10,685 bases of DNA from an uncultured Chitinophagales bacterium (GTDB lineage Bacteria; Bacteroidota; Bacteroidia; Chitinophagales; Chitinophagaceae): the NCBI GenBank assembly GCA_946886475.1, contig CAMPIQ010000127.1:1-10685 (forward strand), given 5' to 3'. Positions 1 through 7,244 of the stretch are shown here, piece after piece. The translations under genes and the position numbers were made by a program. Every line of letters starts with the position of its first letter. Position 1 is the stretch's first letter. The notes beneath the pieces are model-generated. The model was not told the origin of the DNA and searched no databases. It worked only from the letters and a program-made list of their open reading frames with translations.

Positions 1-194
1 AAATTAGATAATCTTATGGCTACCTGGATTTTCCTGTTCATTTATTGCTTTCAGTTGACGGGACCTTTTTTCATGCCCTGCATATAAATTAAAAAATCAA
101 CTGCCAAAATTGCACGAATCAGCTGGCGGCATAATCATTGATAACCAATACTGAACCTGCCTACCGTCAGGCAGGTCTAAAAATTATTAAATCA
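1..194. other. Region upstream of dnaK, no confident gene
   Basis: No gene can be supported here. On the plus strand the first frame is open from base 1 to a TAA at 85-87 (28 codons, hydrophobic), which could be the tail of an upstream gene but is too short to judge. On the minus strand an ATG at 41-39, preceded by an A-rich stretch, opens a frame that runs off the left edge after 13 codons (MNRKIQVAIRLSN) and could be the start of a divergent gene. I see no clear TANNTTTG promoter box and no CIRCE-type heat-shock operator. The one structured element is the palindrome at 155-176, listed separately. Confidence 0.4.
155..176. repeat. Short perfect palindrome in the dnaK leader
   Basis: Two 8-bp arms, ACCTGCCT (155-162) and AGGCAGGT (169-176), are exact reverse complements around a 6-base spacer, ACCGTC. 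The element ends 18 bases before the dnaK ATG. There is no T-run after it, so it is not a usual terminator. If transcribed it would form a stable GC-rich hairpin in the 5' leader. From memory, palindromes with CCTGCC/GGCAGG arms are common as dispersed intergenic repeats in this group, so a REP-like element is the simplest reading. A regulatory RNA hairpin is the alternative. Confidence 0.6.
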
Positions 195-2099
195 ATGGGA
201 AAAATAATTGGAATTGACCTTTGTACAACAAACAGTTGTGTGTCCGTGATGGAAGGCAATGAACCGGTGGTAATTGCAAATGATGAAGGCCGCCGTACAA
301 CCCCGTCGGTAGTAGCTTTTTTAAAAAATGGCGAAAGAAAGGTGGGTGACCCTGCCAAAAGACAGGCTATCACCAATCCTCAAAATACAATTACAAGTGT
401 AAAAAGATTCATGGGCCGCCGTTATGATGAAGTGACAGAAGAGATCAGTCACTGGAGTTATAAAGTAGCCAAAGGTGACAATAATACGGTTCGGATTGAT
501 ATAGATGGCAGGCTGTATACGCCACAGGAAATTTCGGCCATGGTACTTCAGAAAATGAAGAAAACAGCCGAAGATTACCTGGGACAGGAGGTTACTGATG
601 CCGTAATTACGGTTCCGGCCTATTTTAATGATGCCCAAAGACAGGCAACAAAAGAAGCTGGTGAGATCGCTGGTTTAAATGTTCGGCGCATTGTGAACGA
701 ACCAACCGCAGCAGCGCTGGCCTACGGCCTCGACAAAGGTGGAAAGGATCATCATATTGCCGTTTTTGACCTGGGTGGTGGTACATTCGACATCTCTGTG
801 CTTGAATTGGGAGATGGAGTGTTTGAAGTTAAATCTACTAATGGTGATACCCATCTGGGTGGTGATGACTTTGACAAGGTGATCATGGACTGGCTTGCAG
901 AAGAATTCAAAAAAGAAGAAAATGTTGATCTCAGAAAAGATCCAATGGCGCTTCAGCGTTTAAAGGAAGCTTCTGAAAAAGCAAAGGTTGAATTGTCTTC
1001 TTCTTCTGAAACGGAGATCAACCTTCCCTACATTACAGCAATAGATGGTGTTCCGAAACACCTGGTGAAAAAGATCTCCAGGGCTAAATTTGAACAGCTG
1101 GCTGATAATTTATTTGCCCGCTGCCTTAAACCCTGCGAACAGGCATTGAAAGATGCCGGGCTTAGTACTTCACAAATTGATGAAGTGATATTAGTGGGTG
1201 GATCAACCCGTATTCCCAAAGTGCAGGAGATAGTAGAAAAATTCTTTGGTAAAAAACCAAACAAAGGTGTAAATCCCGATGAAGTGGTTGCCATTGGTGC
1301 CGCTATTCAGGGCGCAGTTTTGACCGGAGAAGTGAAGGATGTTTTGTTGCTTGATGTTACACCCCTGAACCTTGGTATAGAAACCTATGGCGGTGTAATG
1401 ACAACCATGATTCCTTCAAACACAACCATCCCTACAAAGAAATCTGAAACCTTCTCTACGGCTTCCGATAACCAGCCGGGCGTTCAGATCCATGTATTGC
1501 AGGGAGAACGTCCCATGGCCAATCAGAACAAGAGCCTAGGTATATTCAACCTGGATGGAATTCCACCGGCTCCAAGAGGTGTACCCCAGATAGAAGTGAT
1601 TTTTGATATTGATGCCAATGGTATCCTTCACGTAACTGCAAAAGATAAAGGAACAGGAAAAGAACAGAAGATCAGGATAGAAGCAGGAAGTGGTTTAAGT
1701 AAAGAAGAAGTGGAAAGAATGAAGGCTGAGGCAAAGGCAAATGAAGCAACTGATAAAGCGGAGCGTGAAAAAGTTGAAAAACTCAACCAGGCCGATAGTC
1801 TCATTTTTCAGACAGAAAAACAATTGAAGGAATATGGCGATAAGATCCCTGCTGATAAAAAAGCACCGATTGAGTCAGCACTCAATAAATTAAAAGAAGT
1901 ACATAAGACCCAGGATCTGGCGCAGATCGATCCTGCCGTCACCGAATTAAATAATGCCTGGACGGCCGCCAGCGAGGAATTGTATAAAGCCAGTCAGGAT
2001 GGGGGAGCACAACCCGGCGCTGATGGCGGACAACAACAACAAAATGCAGGTGGTACCGGTGAGAATGTAACGGATGCGGAGTATGAAGAAGTAAAATAG
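195..2099 (+). CDS. dnaK: Molecular chaperone DnaK (Hsp70)
   Basis: ATP-dependent cytosolic chaperone that binds exposed hydrophobic segments with DnaJ and GrpE. At 634 aa it has the normal bacterial length. The start is the ATG at 195 (MGKIIGIDL); an upstream in-frame TTG at 138 would add 19 unrelated residues and read through the palindrome. Visible motifs are phosphate loop 1 at 8-14, the [12 protein letters not shown] segment at 167-178, FDLGGGTFD at 191-199, VGGSTRIP at 334-341, the hydrophobic linker VLLLDVTP at 383-390, a beta substrate-binding domain to about 500, a helical lid, and a Gly/Gln-rich tail ending in EEVK. Three oddities: loop 1 reads DLCTTNS, with Cys10 where Gly is near-invariant; the substrate-binding domain has Asn392 where Ser is usual (PLSLGIE); and Tyr398 where Met or Leu is usual. 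grpE and dnaJ are not adjacent. A terminator follows at 2161-2188. Confidence 0.98.
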   Translation: MGKIIGIDLCTTNSCVSVMEGNEPVVIANDEGRRTTPSVVAFLKNGERKVGDPAKRQAITNPQNTITSVKRFMGRRYDEVTEEISHWSYKVAKGDNNTVRIDIDGRLYTPQEISAMVLQKMKKTAEDYLGQEVTDAVITVPAYFNDAQRQATKEAGEIAGLNVRRIVNEPTAAALAYGLDKGGKDHHIAVFDLGGGTFDISVLELGDGVFEVKSTNGDTHLGGDDFDKVIMDWLAEEFKKEENVDLRKDPMALQRLKEASEKAKVELSSSSETEINLPYITAIDGVPKHLVKKISRAKFEQLADNLFARCLKPCEQALKDAGLSTSQIDEVILVGGSTRIPKVQEIVEKFFGKKPNKGVNPDEVVAIGAAIQGAVLTGEVKDVLLLDVTPLNLGIETYGGVMTTMIPSNTTIPTKKSETFSTASDNQPGVQIHVLQGERPMANQNKSLGIFNLDGIPPAPRGVPQIEVIFDIDANGILHVTAKDKGTGKEQKIRIEAGSGLSKEEVERMKAEAKANEATDKAEREKVEKLNQADSLIFQTEKQLKEYGDKIPADKKAPIESALNKLKEVHKTQDLAQIDPAVTELNNAWTAASEELYKASQDGGAQPGADGGQQQQNAGGTGENVTDAEYEEVK

Positions 2100-2160
2100 G
2101 CTGGCGTTGTTCCACAGTTAAGAACATTTTACTCATTAACGAATCAGGATACAGTTCTAT

Positions 2161-2188
2161 AAAAATCCCACTTTAAGTGGGATTTTTT
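2161..2188. terminator. Intrinsic terminator after dnaK, probably bidirectional
   Basis: The GC core CCCAC (2167-2171) pairs with GTGGG (2177-2181). The stem can extend outward through TC/GA into an A-run (2161-2165) and a T-run (2183-2188). It lies 61 bases after the dnaK stop. Because the 5' side is A-rich and the 3' side T-rich, it should also stop minus-strand transcripts arriving from the convergent gene at 2312-2548. Confidence 0.9.
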
Positions 2189-2311
2189 ATTATGTATCGA
2201 AATAGATTATTGGTTAATGTATCAGGTATTTGACAGTGAAGAAAAAACCATTCAAAACTGATCACCAAATTTGTTTTTTTATACCCGCGTTGTTGCAAAT
2301 GATCAAAGCAG

Positions 2312-2548
2312 TTATTTCTTTTTCCAGTTATCAAACTGGTGCATCAGCCGGTTATGAGTGATGGTATGTCCCTGTTCATGTTCTTCTTCACCACCAAGAA
2401 AAGATTCTTTATCCTCCTCATCCAGTTCTTCCCAGAATTCCTTTCCTGATTCGTCAGATTCAAGAACAGCTTTGGCTTCTTCGAGTAAATACTCATCGTT
2501 GCATTGGTCCACCAGTTGATGGAGTTTCTGTTTTAAATCGGGATTCAT
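2312..2548 (-). CDS. Small acidic antitoxin-like protein (78 aa)
   Basis: I recognise a pattern, not a characterised protein. The N-terminal half (about 1-32) looks helical, MNPDLKQKLHQLVDQC followed by LLEEAKAVLES. A very acidic middle follows (WEELDEEDKESF, about 39-50), then a G-x-x-[IT]-x-[HT] turn and a C-terminal helix ending in FDNWKKK. This resembles the antitoxin halves of RelE/ParE-type modules common in Bacteroidota, which share an acidic 'dE(e/d)k' stretch, a G-x-[ST] turn and a terminal helix with Trp near the end. No toxin reading frame is visible downstream (minus strand, 2100-2311), so it would be an orphan. The start ATG (2548-2546) is preceded by a possible -7 box (TAACTTTA, minus strand 2572-2565). 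It is divergent from the vWA gene with 152 bp between them. That it is a real gene is likely; the antitoxin assignment is inference. Confidence 0.75.
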   Translation of the reverse strand: MNPDLKQKLHQLVDQCNDEYLLEEAKAVLESDESGKEFWEELDEEDKESFLGGEEEHEQGHTITHNRLMHQFDNWKKK

Positions 2549-2658
2549 AAAAAAGGGGTTTCCTTAAAGTTAAGCAAATCATTTAAAAGAAAAATGCACT
2601 CATTTAAGGCATAAAACCATAACATATTTACCTTCTTTGCATGATTTAACAACCACGG

Positions 2659-2690
2659 TTTGCAGATTCGTGACCGGGCGGTTAGCTTTA
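2659..2690 (+). promoter_or_regulatory. Putative Bacteroidota-type promoter of the vWA gene
   Basis: A -33 element TTTG (2659-2662) is separated by 20 bases from TAGCTTTA (2683-2690), which matches the -7 consensus TANNTTTG in all but the last base. Spacing and composition fit the primary sigma factor of Bacteroidota. Transcription would begin near 2694-2697, only a few bases before the ATG at 2701, giving an almost leaderless mRNA. Confidence 0.5.
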
Positions 2691-2700
2691 CGGCCAGCAT

Positions 2701-4134
2701 ATGAGAAACATTTCCTTTTTTCTTTTTTTATCATGCCTGATGGTTATCCTGTTCTCTGGTTTCAACCGGCCATCCATGCATTTATCTGATCAAAACAAAG
2801 GAGATTCCATCATCCCCGTGTTCAGGGCGAAAGATCACCAGGCCAGCAATAAGATCAGTTCAAATGGATTCATTACGCTGGTTACTGGTTTGGACAATAA
2901 TTATTTCATGATTGATTCCTTAAAAAGAAAAGGCTATTTCTATATAGAAACCTCAGTTGGAAGATTTATCAATGATACAGCCATGCGGGTACCCTTGAAT
3001 ATTTCAATTGTAATTGACCGGAGCGGATCAATGCAGGGCGTAAAAATGGGTTTTGCAAAAAGAGCAGCCAAAAGCATCATTGAACAATTACAGCCGAATG
3101 ATATGGTTAGCATTGTTATTTATGATAATTCGGTAGATAGTATTCAACCTCCCGTAGCCGTTATTGACAAAGAACTTATCAAAAGCAGGATCAATTCCAT
3201 TTCACCCAGGGGAAGCACCAATTTGTGGGGAGGAACAGAAATGGGTTATGATTTTGTAAAAAGAAATTATAAAGAAGGTTATATCAACCGTGTATTGCTG
3301 ATCAGTGACGGCATTGCCAATACAGGCATTACAGATTCAAATATTATCAGGATGCATGTGAGGCGATTTAAAGATGAGGAAGGTATCACCATATCTACAT
3401 TTGGTGTAGGCCTTGATTATAATGAAGACCTGATGACTGAGATGGCTGAAACCGGTGCCGGGAACTATTATTACATTGATGCTCCTGAAAAACTTACCAA
3501 CCTGTTTCAGGAAGAACTGGCAGGGCTCTTAACGGTTGCGGCAAGAGATGCTGAACTAAAGATCAATTTCCCTGAAGGAGTTACTATAGACAAAGCTTAT
3601 CCTTTGAGTTACCAGATAAATGGGACAGAGATGACTGTTAAGCTCAGGGATCTTTTTTCTGAAGAAACCAAAGCACTCCTGGTTAGTTTTAATTTACCTG
3701 ACCAGTTGCGTTCAGGTCAGGATTTTATTACCCAGGTAAGCTATACCGATGTGAGGGATGGAGAAAGAAAAACCATAGTCAATAAAAATCAGCTGGATCC
3801 TGTTCACAATAAGGATACCTATTATAAATGGTACAACCGTTCCGTAATTGAACAAACCATTCTTTTTTCTTCCATTGAAAACCTTGAAAATGCCATGCTC
3901 CTGGTTGACCGTGGAGACCTGCAGGGTGCCTCCAGGTTATTGGCCCGTAACGAAAACCAGCTGAAACTTTATAGCAGCTATATCAAAACTTCGCGGGAGC
4001 TCAACAGGATAGATTCCATCAATAAAAATTATACAGCTGACCTTGCGGGTGCCAGACATAGCGCTGATTCACTTAAGAAATTGCAAAAAGCCAGCAAAGC
4101 TGCTAATTACGGACTAAGACAAAAAAAGCAATAA
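2701..4134 (+). CDS. Exported von Willebrand factor A domain protein
   Basis: 477 aa. Residues 1 to about 20 form an N-terminal signal or anchor segment (MRNISFFLFLSCLMVILFSG); there is no lipobox cysteine at its end, so release to the periplasm or membrane anchoring is more likely than a lipoprotein. The vWA domain spans about 98-275 and keeps a complete metal-ion-dependent adhesion site: DRSGS at 106-110, Thr173 in GSTN, and Asp203 in ISDG. It should therefore bind Mg2+ and a protein ligand. The arrangement resembles the group often labelled 'Ca-activated chloride channel homologue' or YfbK-like, a name that does not prove channel function. A beta-rich region follows (about 280-370). The C-terminal part (about 380-477) is helical and charged, with NLENAMLLVDRGDLQGASRLL like a repeat helix pair. 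No MoxR ATPase or other vWA genes lie beside it, unlike aerotolerance-type clusters. Its partner and role are unknown. Confidence 0.9.
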   Translation: MRNISFFLFLSCLMVILFSGFNRPSMHLSDQNKGDSIIPVFRAKDHQASNKISSNGFITLVTGLDNNYFMIDSLKRKGYFYIETSVGRFINDTAMRVPLNISIVIDRSGSMQGVKMGFAKRAAKSIIEQLQPNDMVSIVIYDNSVDSIQPPVAVIDKELIKSRINSISPRGSTNLWGGTEMGYDFVKRNYKEGYINRVLLISDGIANTGITDSNIIRMHVRRFKDEEGITISTFGVGLDYNEDLMTEMAETGAGNYYYIDAPEKLTNLFQEELAGLLTVAARDAELKINFPEGVTIDKAYPLSYQINGTEMTVKLRDLFSEETKALLVSFNLPDQLRSGQDFITQVSYTDVRDGERKTIVNKNQLDPVHNKDTYYKWYNRSVIEQTILFSSIENLENAMLLVDRGDLQGASRLLARNENQLKLYSSYIKTSRELNRIDSINKNYTADLAGARHSADSLKKLQKASKAANYGLRQKKQ

Positions 4135-4179
4135 CCCGCGCCTTCAGGATCAGGTACCGGTGAGGTGCCGGAACATTAA

Positions 4180-4197
4180 ACCCCGCAATAGCGGGGT
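4180..4197. terminator. GC-rich hairpin between vWA and the 51-aa gene
   Basis: A perfect 7-bp stem, ACCCCGC (4180-4186) and GCGGGGT (4191-4197), with an AATA loop. It sits between the 3' ends of two convergent genes (stops at 4134 plus and 4243 minus). The plus strand has no T-run after it; the minus strand continues TTTAATGTT, so termination of the minus-strand gene is slightly better supported. It could also serve only to protect 3' ends. Confidence 0.5.
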
Positions 4198-4242
4198 CAG
4201 GTATGCATTAAGCCGGAATGCGGCAGAAGGAATTTTAGATCA

Positions 4243-4398
4243 TTAGATGATATCCATTGCCAGCACAAAGAAGGTTGTCAAAAAAGGCAGGATCAATGTG
4301 AGCCAGGGCCAGTGTGTCATTACTGCAACTACCAAAGCGGCAGCTGAAATGAAGAATAACAGCCAGTATAAACCTTTTCTTTTATTACGTACTTCCAT
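4243..4398 (-). CDS. Small two-helix membrane protein (51 aa)
   Basis: The protein starts MEVRNKRKGLYW and ends in FFVLAMDII before a TAA at 4245-4243. I do not recognise the family. A basic N-terminus (RNKRK, residues 4-8) precedes a first hydrophobic segment at about 10-27 (YWLLFFISAAALVVAVM), a short THWPW turn, and a second hydrophobic segment at about 32-49. Two helices in a hairpin, with both ends on the cytoplasmic side by the positive-inside rule, is the likely topology. Supporting reality: the hydrophobic pattern is uninterrupted, there is a perfect TANNTTTG box 15 bases upstream of the ATG (minus strand 4421-4414), and a hairpin lies 45 bases past the stop. It is convergent with the vWA gene and divergent from malQ. 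Function unknown. Confidence 0.7.
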   Translation of the reverse strand: MEVRNKRKGLYWLLFFISAAALVVAVMTHWPWLTLILPFLTTFFVLAMDII

Positions 4399-4413
4399 TG
4401 GATAAATTTTGCG

Positions 4414-4421
4414 CAAAAATA
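4414..4421 (-). promoter_or_regulatory. Putative -7 box for the 51-aa membrane protein
   Basis: On the minus strand the sequence TATTTTTG is a perfect match to TANNTTTG and ends 15 bases before the ATG at 4398. I do not see a good TTTG at the expected distance upstream, so support rests on the single box and its position. Confidence 0.35.
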
Positions 4422-4436
4422 GGGCAGCGCATTTAA

Positions 4437-4468
4437 TTTATACTCCCCCAATTAAAAAACTATTTTTG
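4437..4468 (+). promoter_or_regulatory. Putative promoter of malQ
   Basis: TATTTTTG (4461-4468) matches the Bacteroidota -7 consensus perfectly, and TTTA (4437-4440) lies 20 bases upstream as a three-of-four match to the -33 element. The start codon is at 4556, giving a leader of about 80 bases. A second, weaker candidate -7 box (TATTTTCG, 4498-4505) lies closer to the gene, with TCTG 19 bases upstream. Confidence 0.35.
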
Positions 4469-4513
4469 CCTGGTTCTGATTCATTAAAAGCTTTTACTAT
4501 TTTCGTCCTCTAT

Positions 4514-4528
4514 TGTGTTGTAAACACA
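4514..4528. promoter_or_regulatory. Inverted repeat in the malQ leader
   Basis: TGTGTT (4514-4519) and AACACA (4523-4528) are exact reverse complements around GTA, 27 bases before the malQ start. It lies downstream of both candidate promoter boxes, where a repressor site or small RNA hairpin could act. Six-base arms with three spacer bases can occur by chance, and it lacks the central CG typical of LacI-family operators. Confidence 0.25.
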
Positions 4529-4555
4529 CGATGATATGATTGAAATTTGAATTTG

Positions 4556-7240
4556 ATGAAAATTGATTTTTACCTGCGTTTTCACACACATTTCGGTCAA
4601 ACGCTTGCCATTGCCGGAAATTTGCCTTCACTTGGAAATGGAGATCCGGCCAGGGCCTTACCCCTGGTATTTTTCAATAACGAGTTCTGGCATACTTCTA
4701 TTGAGATCAACCCTGAGGGTGTTGACAGCTTTCAATACCGGTATGTTTTTATCAGCGAAAATGGTGAAAGAAAGAAGGAAGCTGAAAAGCACAGGTTGAT
4801 AGACCTGAAAAAAGAAGACGGTGATATTGTGATCATAGATACATGGAATGACGAAAGCAGCGTGGAAAATGCTTTTTATTCCACACCTTTCACTGAAGTG
4901 TTTTTTAAAGATCATAAAAAGAACAAAGTAAAAAAACAGGAGCACTGTACCCATCAGTTCAGGGTAAAAGCACCATTATTAAATCCAAATGAAGTTGTGG
5001 TCATAGCCGGCAATGCAGATCACCTCAATAACTGGCAAACCTTGCGGCCCATCCTGTTGCACAGAAAGGGCGACTGGTGGATTGTAGACCTGGAGATCCC
5101 GCCATCCGAGTTCGCACTATCCTATAAATATGGCATTTACAATAGCAAACAGGAGAAATTTATAAAATTTGAAGATGGTGACAACAGGGTACTTCATAAT
5201 GACGGGGCTTTAAATAAAAAGACCATAGTACATGATGGTTTTGTAAACATACCATCCAACTGGAAAGGATCAGGCGTTGCCATTCCTGTATTCAGCCTGC
5301 GTACATCAAATAGTTTTGGTATAGGAGAATTTACGGATATTAAATTACTGGTTGACTGGAGCGTTGAGGTGGGATTGAAATTAATTCAGTTATTACCTAT
5401 CAATGATACCACGGCCACGTATACATGGAAAGATTCTTATCCCTATGCTGCTATATCGGCCTTTGCACTTCACCCTATTTATATCAACCTTGAAAAAGTA
5501 GCAGGTAAAAAAAATTCGCGTATCGTAAAATCCCTTTCTAAAAAACAAAAGCAGTTAAACCAGTTAACTGAAATTGATTATGAGCAGGTGATCAATTTTA
5601 AGATACATGTACTCCGCGAATTGTTTGACCTCGATGAAACAGGGTTTTTAAAAGAAGACGGTTTCAAGGATTTTTTTGAGGACAACCAGAACTGGCTTGT
5701 ACCATATGCTGCATTTTGTTACCTCAGGGATAAATACGGCACCTCGGATTTTTCTACCTGGAAAACACATTCGGTTTACAATGAAGAAGAAATAGAAAAG
5801 CTTTGTAATCCCCGGTCAAAAACCTTCAGGCATATAGCCTTCCATTTGTTTATTCAGTATCATCTGCACCTGCAACTTAAGGAAGCGGCAGACTATGCAC
5901 ATAAAAAAGGGATTGCATTCAAAGGTGATATTCCCATTGGCATCTACCGTTATGGTTGCGATGCCTGGACGGCGCCCCAGTTATATAATATGAATTTACA
6001 GGCAGGTGCCCCACCGGATGATTTTACCATCAAAGGCCAGAACTGGGGTTTTCCAACTTATAACTGGAAGACCATGGAGGAAGATCATTTTGAATGGTGG
6101 CGCCAGCGGTTTCACCAGATGAGCAATTATTTCGATGCATTCCGGATAGATCATATACTTGGATTTTTCAGGATATGGAGCATTCCCGTAGATTCTGTTG
6201 AAGGCATCATGGGCAGGTTTATCCCTGCGCTGCCTGTTCACGTAACCGAATTCGGAGAAAGAGGTATCTGGTTTGATTATGAACGTTTTTGCAAGCCTTT
6301 TATAGTTGATGGCATTCTGTTCCAGATATTTGGCCAGCAAACCGATTTCGTAAAAACACATTTCCTTCAGCCAAATGGCAGGAATGGTTACGATTTCATT
6401 GAAATGTTCAACACCCAGAAAAAGATTGAAACCTATTTTGAATCGCAGGATGATAACGAAGAGAATAACAGTATCAGACAGGGTTTGTTTGACCTTACAA
6501 CAAATGTTTTATTGTTTGAACATCCAGGGTCGGACAAAACACAATTTCATTTCAGGATCCTGATCGAAAATACTTCCTCCTTTCAACACCTTGATGAAAC
6601 TACCAGGCATAAACTGAATGAACTTTATGTAAATTATTTCTACAGAAGGCAGGATGAATTCTGGAAACAGGAAGCCATGAAAAAGCTGCCCGCGCTCAAA
6701 GACGCCACCAATATGCTGATCTGTGGTGAGGATCTTGGCATGGTTCCGCATTCAGTACCTGAAGTGATGAAGCAACTGGGTATTCTCAGCCTGGAGATCC
6801 AGCGAATGCCAAAGAATCCTCAAACAGAATTCTTTCATCCAAAAGATGCTCCTTACCTCTCAGTAGTTACCCCATCTTCTCACGATATGAGTACAGTTCG
6901 TGGATGGTGGGAAGAAAGCAGGGAAAAAACACAACGGTTCTTCCATCATATTTTAGGCGAACAGGGAACGGCTCCCTACTTCTGTGAACCATGGATAAAC
7001 CGGGCAGTAATATTGCAGCACCTGTATTCGCCCGCCATGTTAAGTATTTTCCAGTTACAGGACCTGCTGGGAATGAGTGAAACACTGAGAAGAGAAAATC
7101 CCAAAGAGGAAAGAATAAACGATCCTGCCAATTCAAATCATTACTGGAATTACAGGATGCATATCGCATTAGAACAATTGTTGAAGGAAAAAGATTTTAA
7201 TAATGAACTGAAGGACTATATTGTTAATAGCGGGAGATGA
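4556..7240 (+). CDS. malQ: 4-alpha-glucanotransferase, DPE2-like (2x CBM20 + GH77)
   Basis: Amylomaltase of family GH77, which transfers glucosyl or maltooligosyl units between alpha-1,4-glucans and releases glucose from maltose. The start is the ATG at 4556 (MKIDFYLRF); an in-frame TTG three codons upstream is less likely. At 894 aa it is about 200 longer than E. coli MalQ. Two CBM20-type starch-binding modules open the protein, about 1-95 (LAIAGNLPSLGNG) and about 133-215 (VVIAGNADHLNNW). The GH77 barrel begins near 238 (GSGVAIPVFSLRT) and keeps DIPIGIYRYGCDAW (458-471) and AGAPPDDF...GQNWGFPTYNW (483-504). Expected catalytic residues are nucleophile Asp532 (FRIDH), acid/base Glu725 (CGEDLG) and Asp777 (SSHD). 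Asp532 and Glu725 are 193 residues apart, against about 48 in E. coli MalQ, so an insertion of about 145 residues splits the domain as in plant DPE2. No signal peptide: cytoplasmic. No other maltose genes are adjacent. Confidence 0.95.
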   Translation: MKIDFYLRFHTHFGQTLAIAGNLPSLGNGDPARALPLVFFNNEFWHTSIEINPEGVDSFQYRYVFISENGERKKEAEKHRLIDLKKEDGDIVIIDTWNDESSVENAFYSTPFTEVFFKDHKKNKVKKQEHCTHQFRVKAPLLNPNEVVVIAGNADHLNNWQTLRPILLHRKGDWWIVDLEIPPSEFALSYKYGIYNSKQEKFIKFEDGDNRVLHNDGALNKKTIVHDGFVNIPSNWKGSGVAIPVFSLRTSNSFGIGEFTDIKLLVDWSVEVGLKLIQLLPINDTTATYTWKDSYPYAAISAFALHPIYINLEKVAGKKNSRIVKSLSKKQKQLNQLTEIDYEQVINFKIHVLRELFDLDETGFLKEDGFKDFFEDNQNWLVPYAAFCYLRDKYGTSDFSTWKTHSVYNEEEIEKLCNPRSKTFRHIAFHLFIQYHLHLQLKEAADYAHKKGIAFKGDIPIGIYRYGCDAWTAPQLYNMNLQAGAPPDDFTIKGQNWGFPTYNWKTMEEDHFEWWRQRFHQMSNYFDAFRIDHILGFFRIWSIPVDSVEGIMGRFIPALPVHVTEFGERGIWFDYERFCKPFIVDGILFQIFGQQTDFVKTHFLQPNGRNGYDFIEMFNTQKKIETYFESQDDNEENNSIRQGLFDLTTNVLLFEHPGSDKTQFHFRILIENTSSFQHLDETTRHKLNELYVNYFYRRQDEFWKQEAMKKLPALKDATNMLICGEDLGMVPHSVPEVMKQLGILSLEIQRMPKNPQTEFFHPKDAPYLSVVTPSSHDMSTVRGWWEESREKTQRFFHHILGEQGTAPYFCEPWINRAVILQHLYSPAMLSIFQLQDLLGMSETLRRENPKEERINDPANSNHYWNYRMHIALEQLLKEKDFNNELKDYIVNSGR

Positions 7241-7244
7241 GAGT

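Noticed and set aside
55..88. Sigma70-like boxes TTGACG (55-60) and TATAAA (83-88) before dnaK
   Set aside because: The 22-base spacing is too long for a classical promoter, and Bacteroidota use a different consensus.
138..194. In-frame TTG at 138 as the dnaK start, adding 19 residues
   Set aside because: The added residues do not resemble any DnaK and are read through the palindrome; the ATG at 195 gives the canonical N-terminus.
321..638. Minus-strand 105-codon open frame inside dnaK
   Set aside because: It is fully inside the dnaK ATPase domain, and long antisense frames are common opposite conserved genes.
2100..2311. A toxin gene downstream of the antitoxin-like protein
   Set aside because: The minus-strand frames here give only short unrecognisable peptides and run into the terminator at 2161-2188.
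4547..4555. In-frame TTG at 4547 as the malQ start
   Set aside because: The ATG at 4556 follows three codons later and gives a normal CBM20 opening; nothing favours the TTG.
5996..6361. Minus-strand 121-codon open frame inside malQ
   Set aside because: It lies wholly within the conserved GH77 coding sequence and its translation has no recognisable features.
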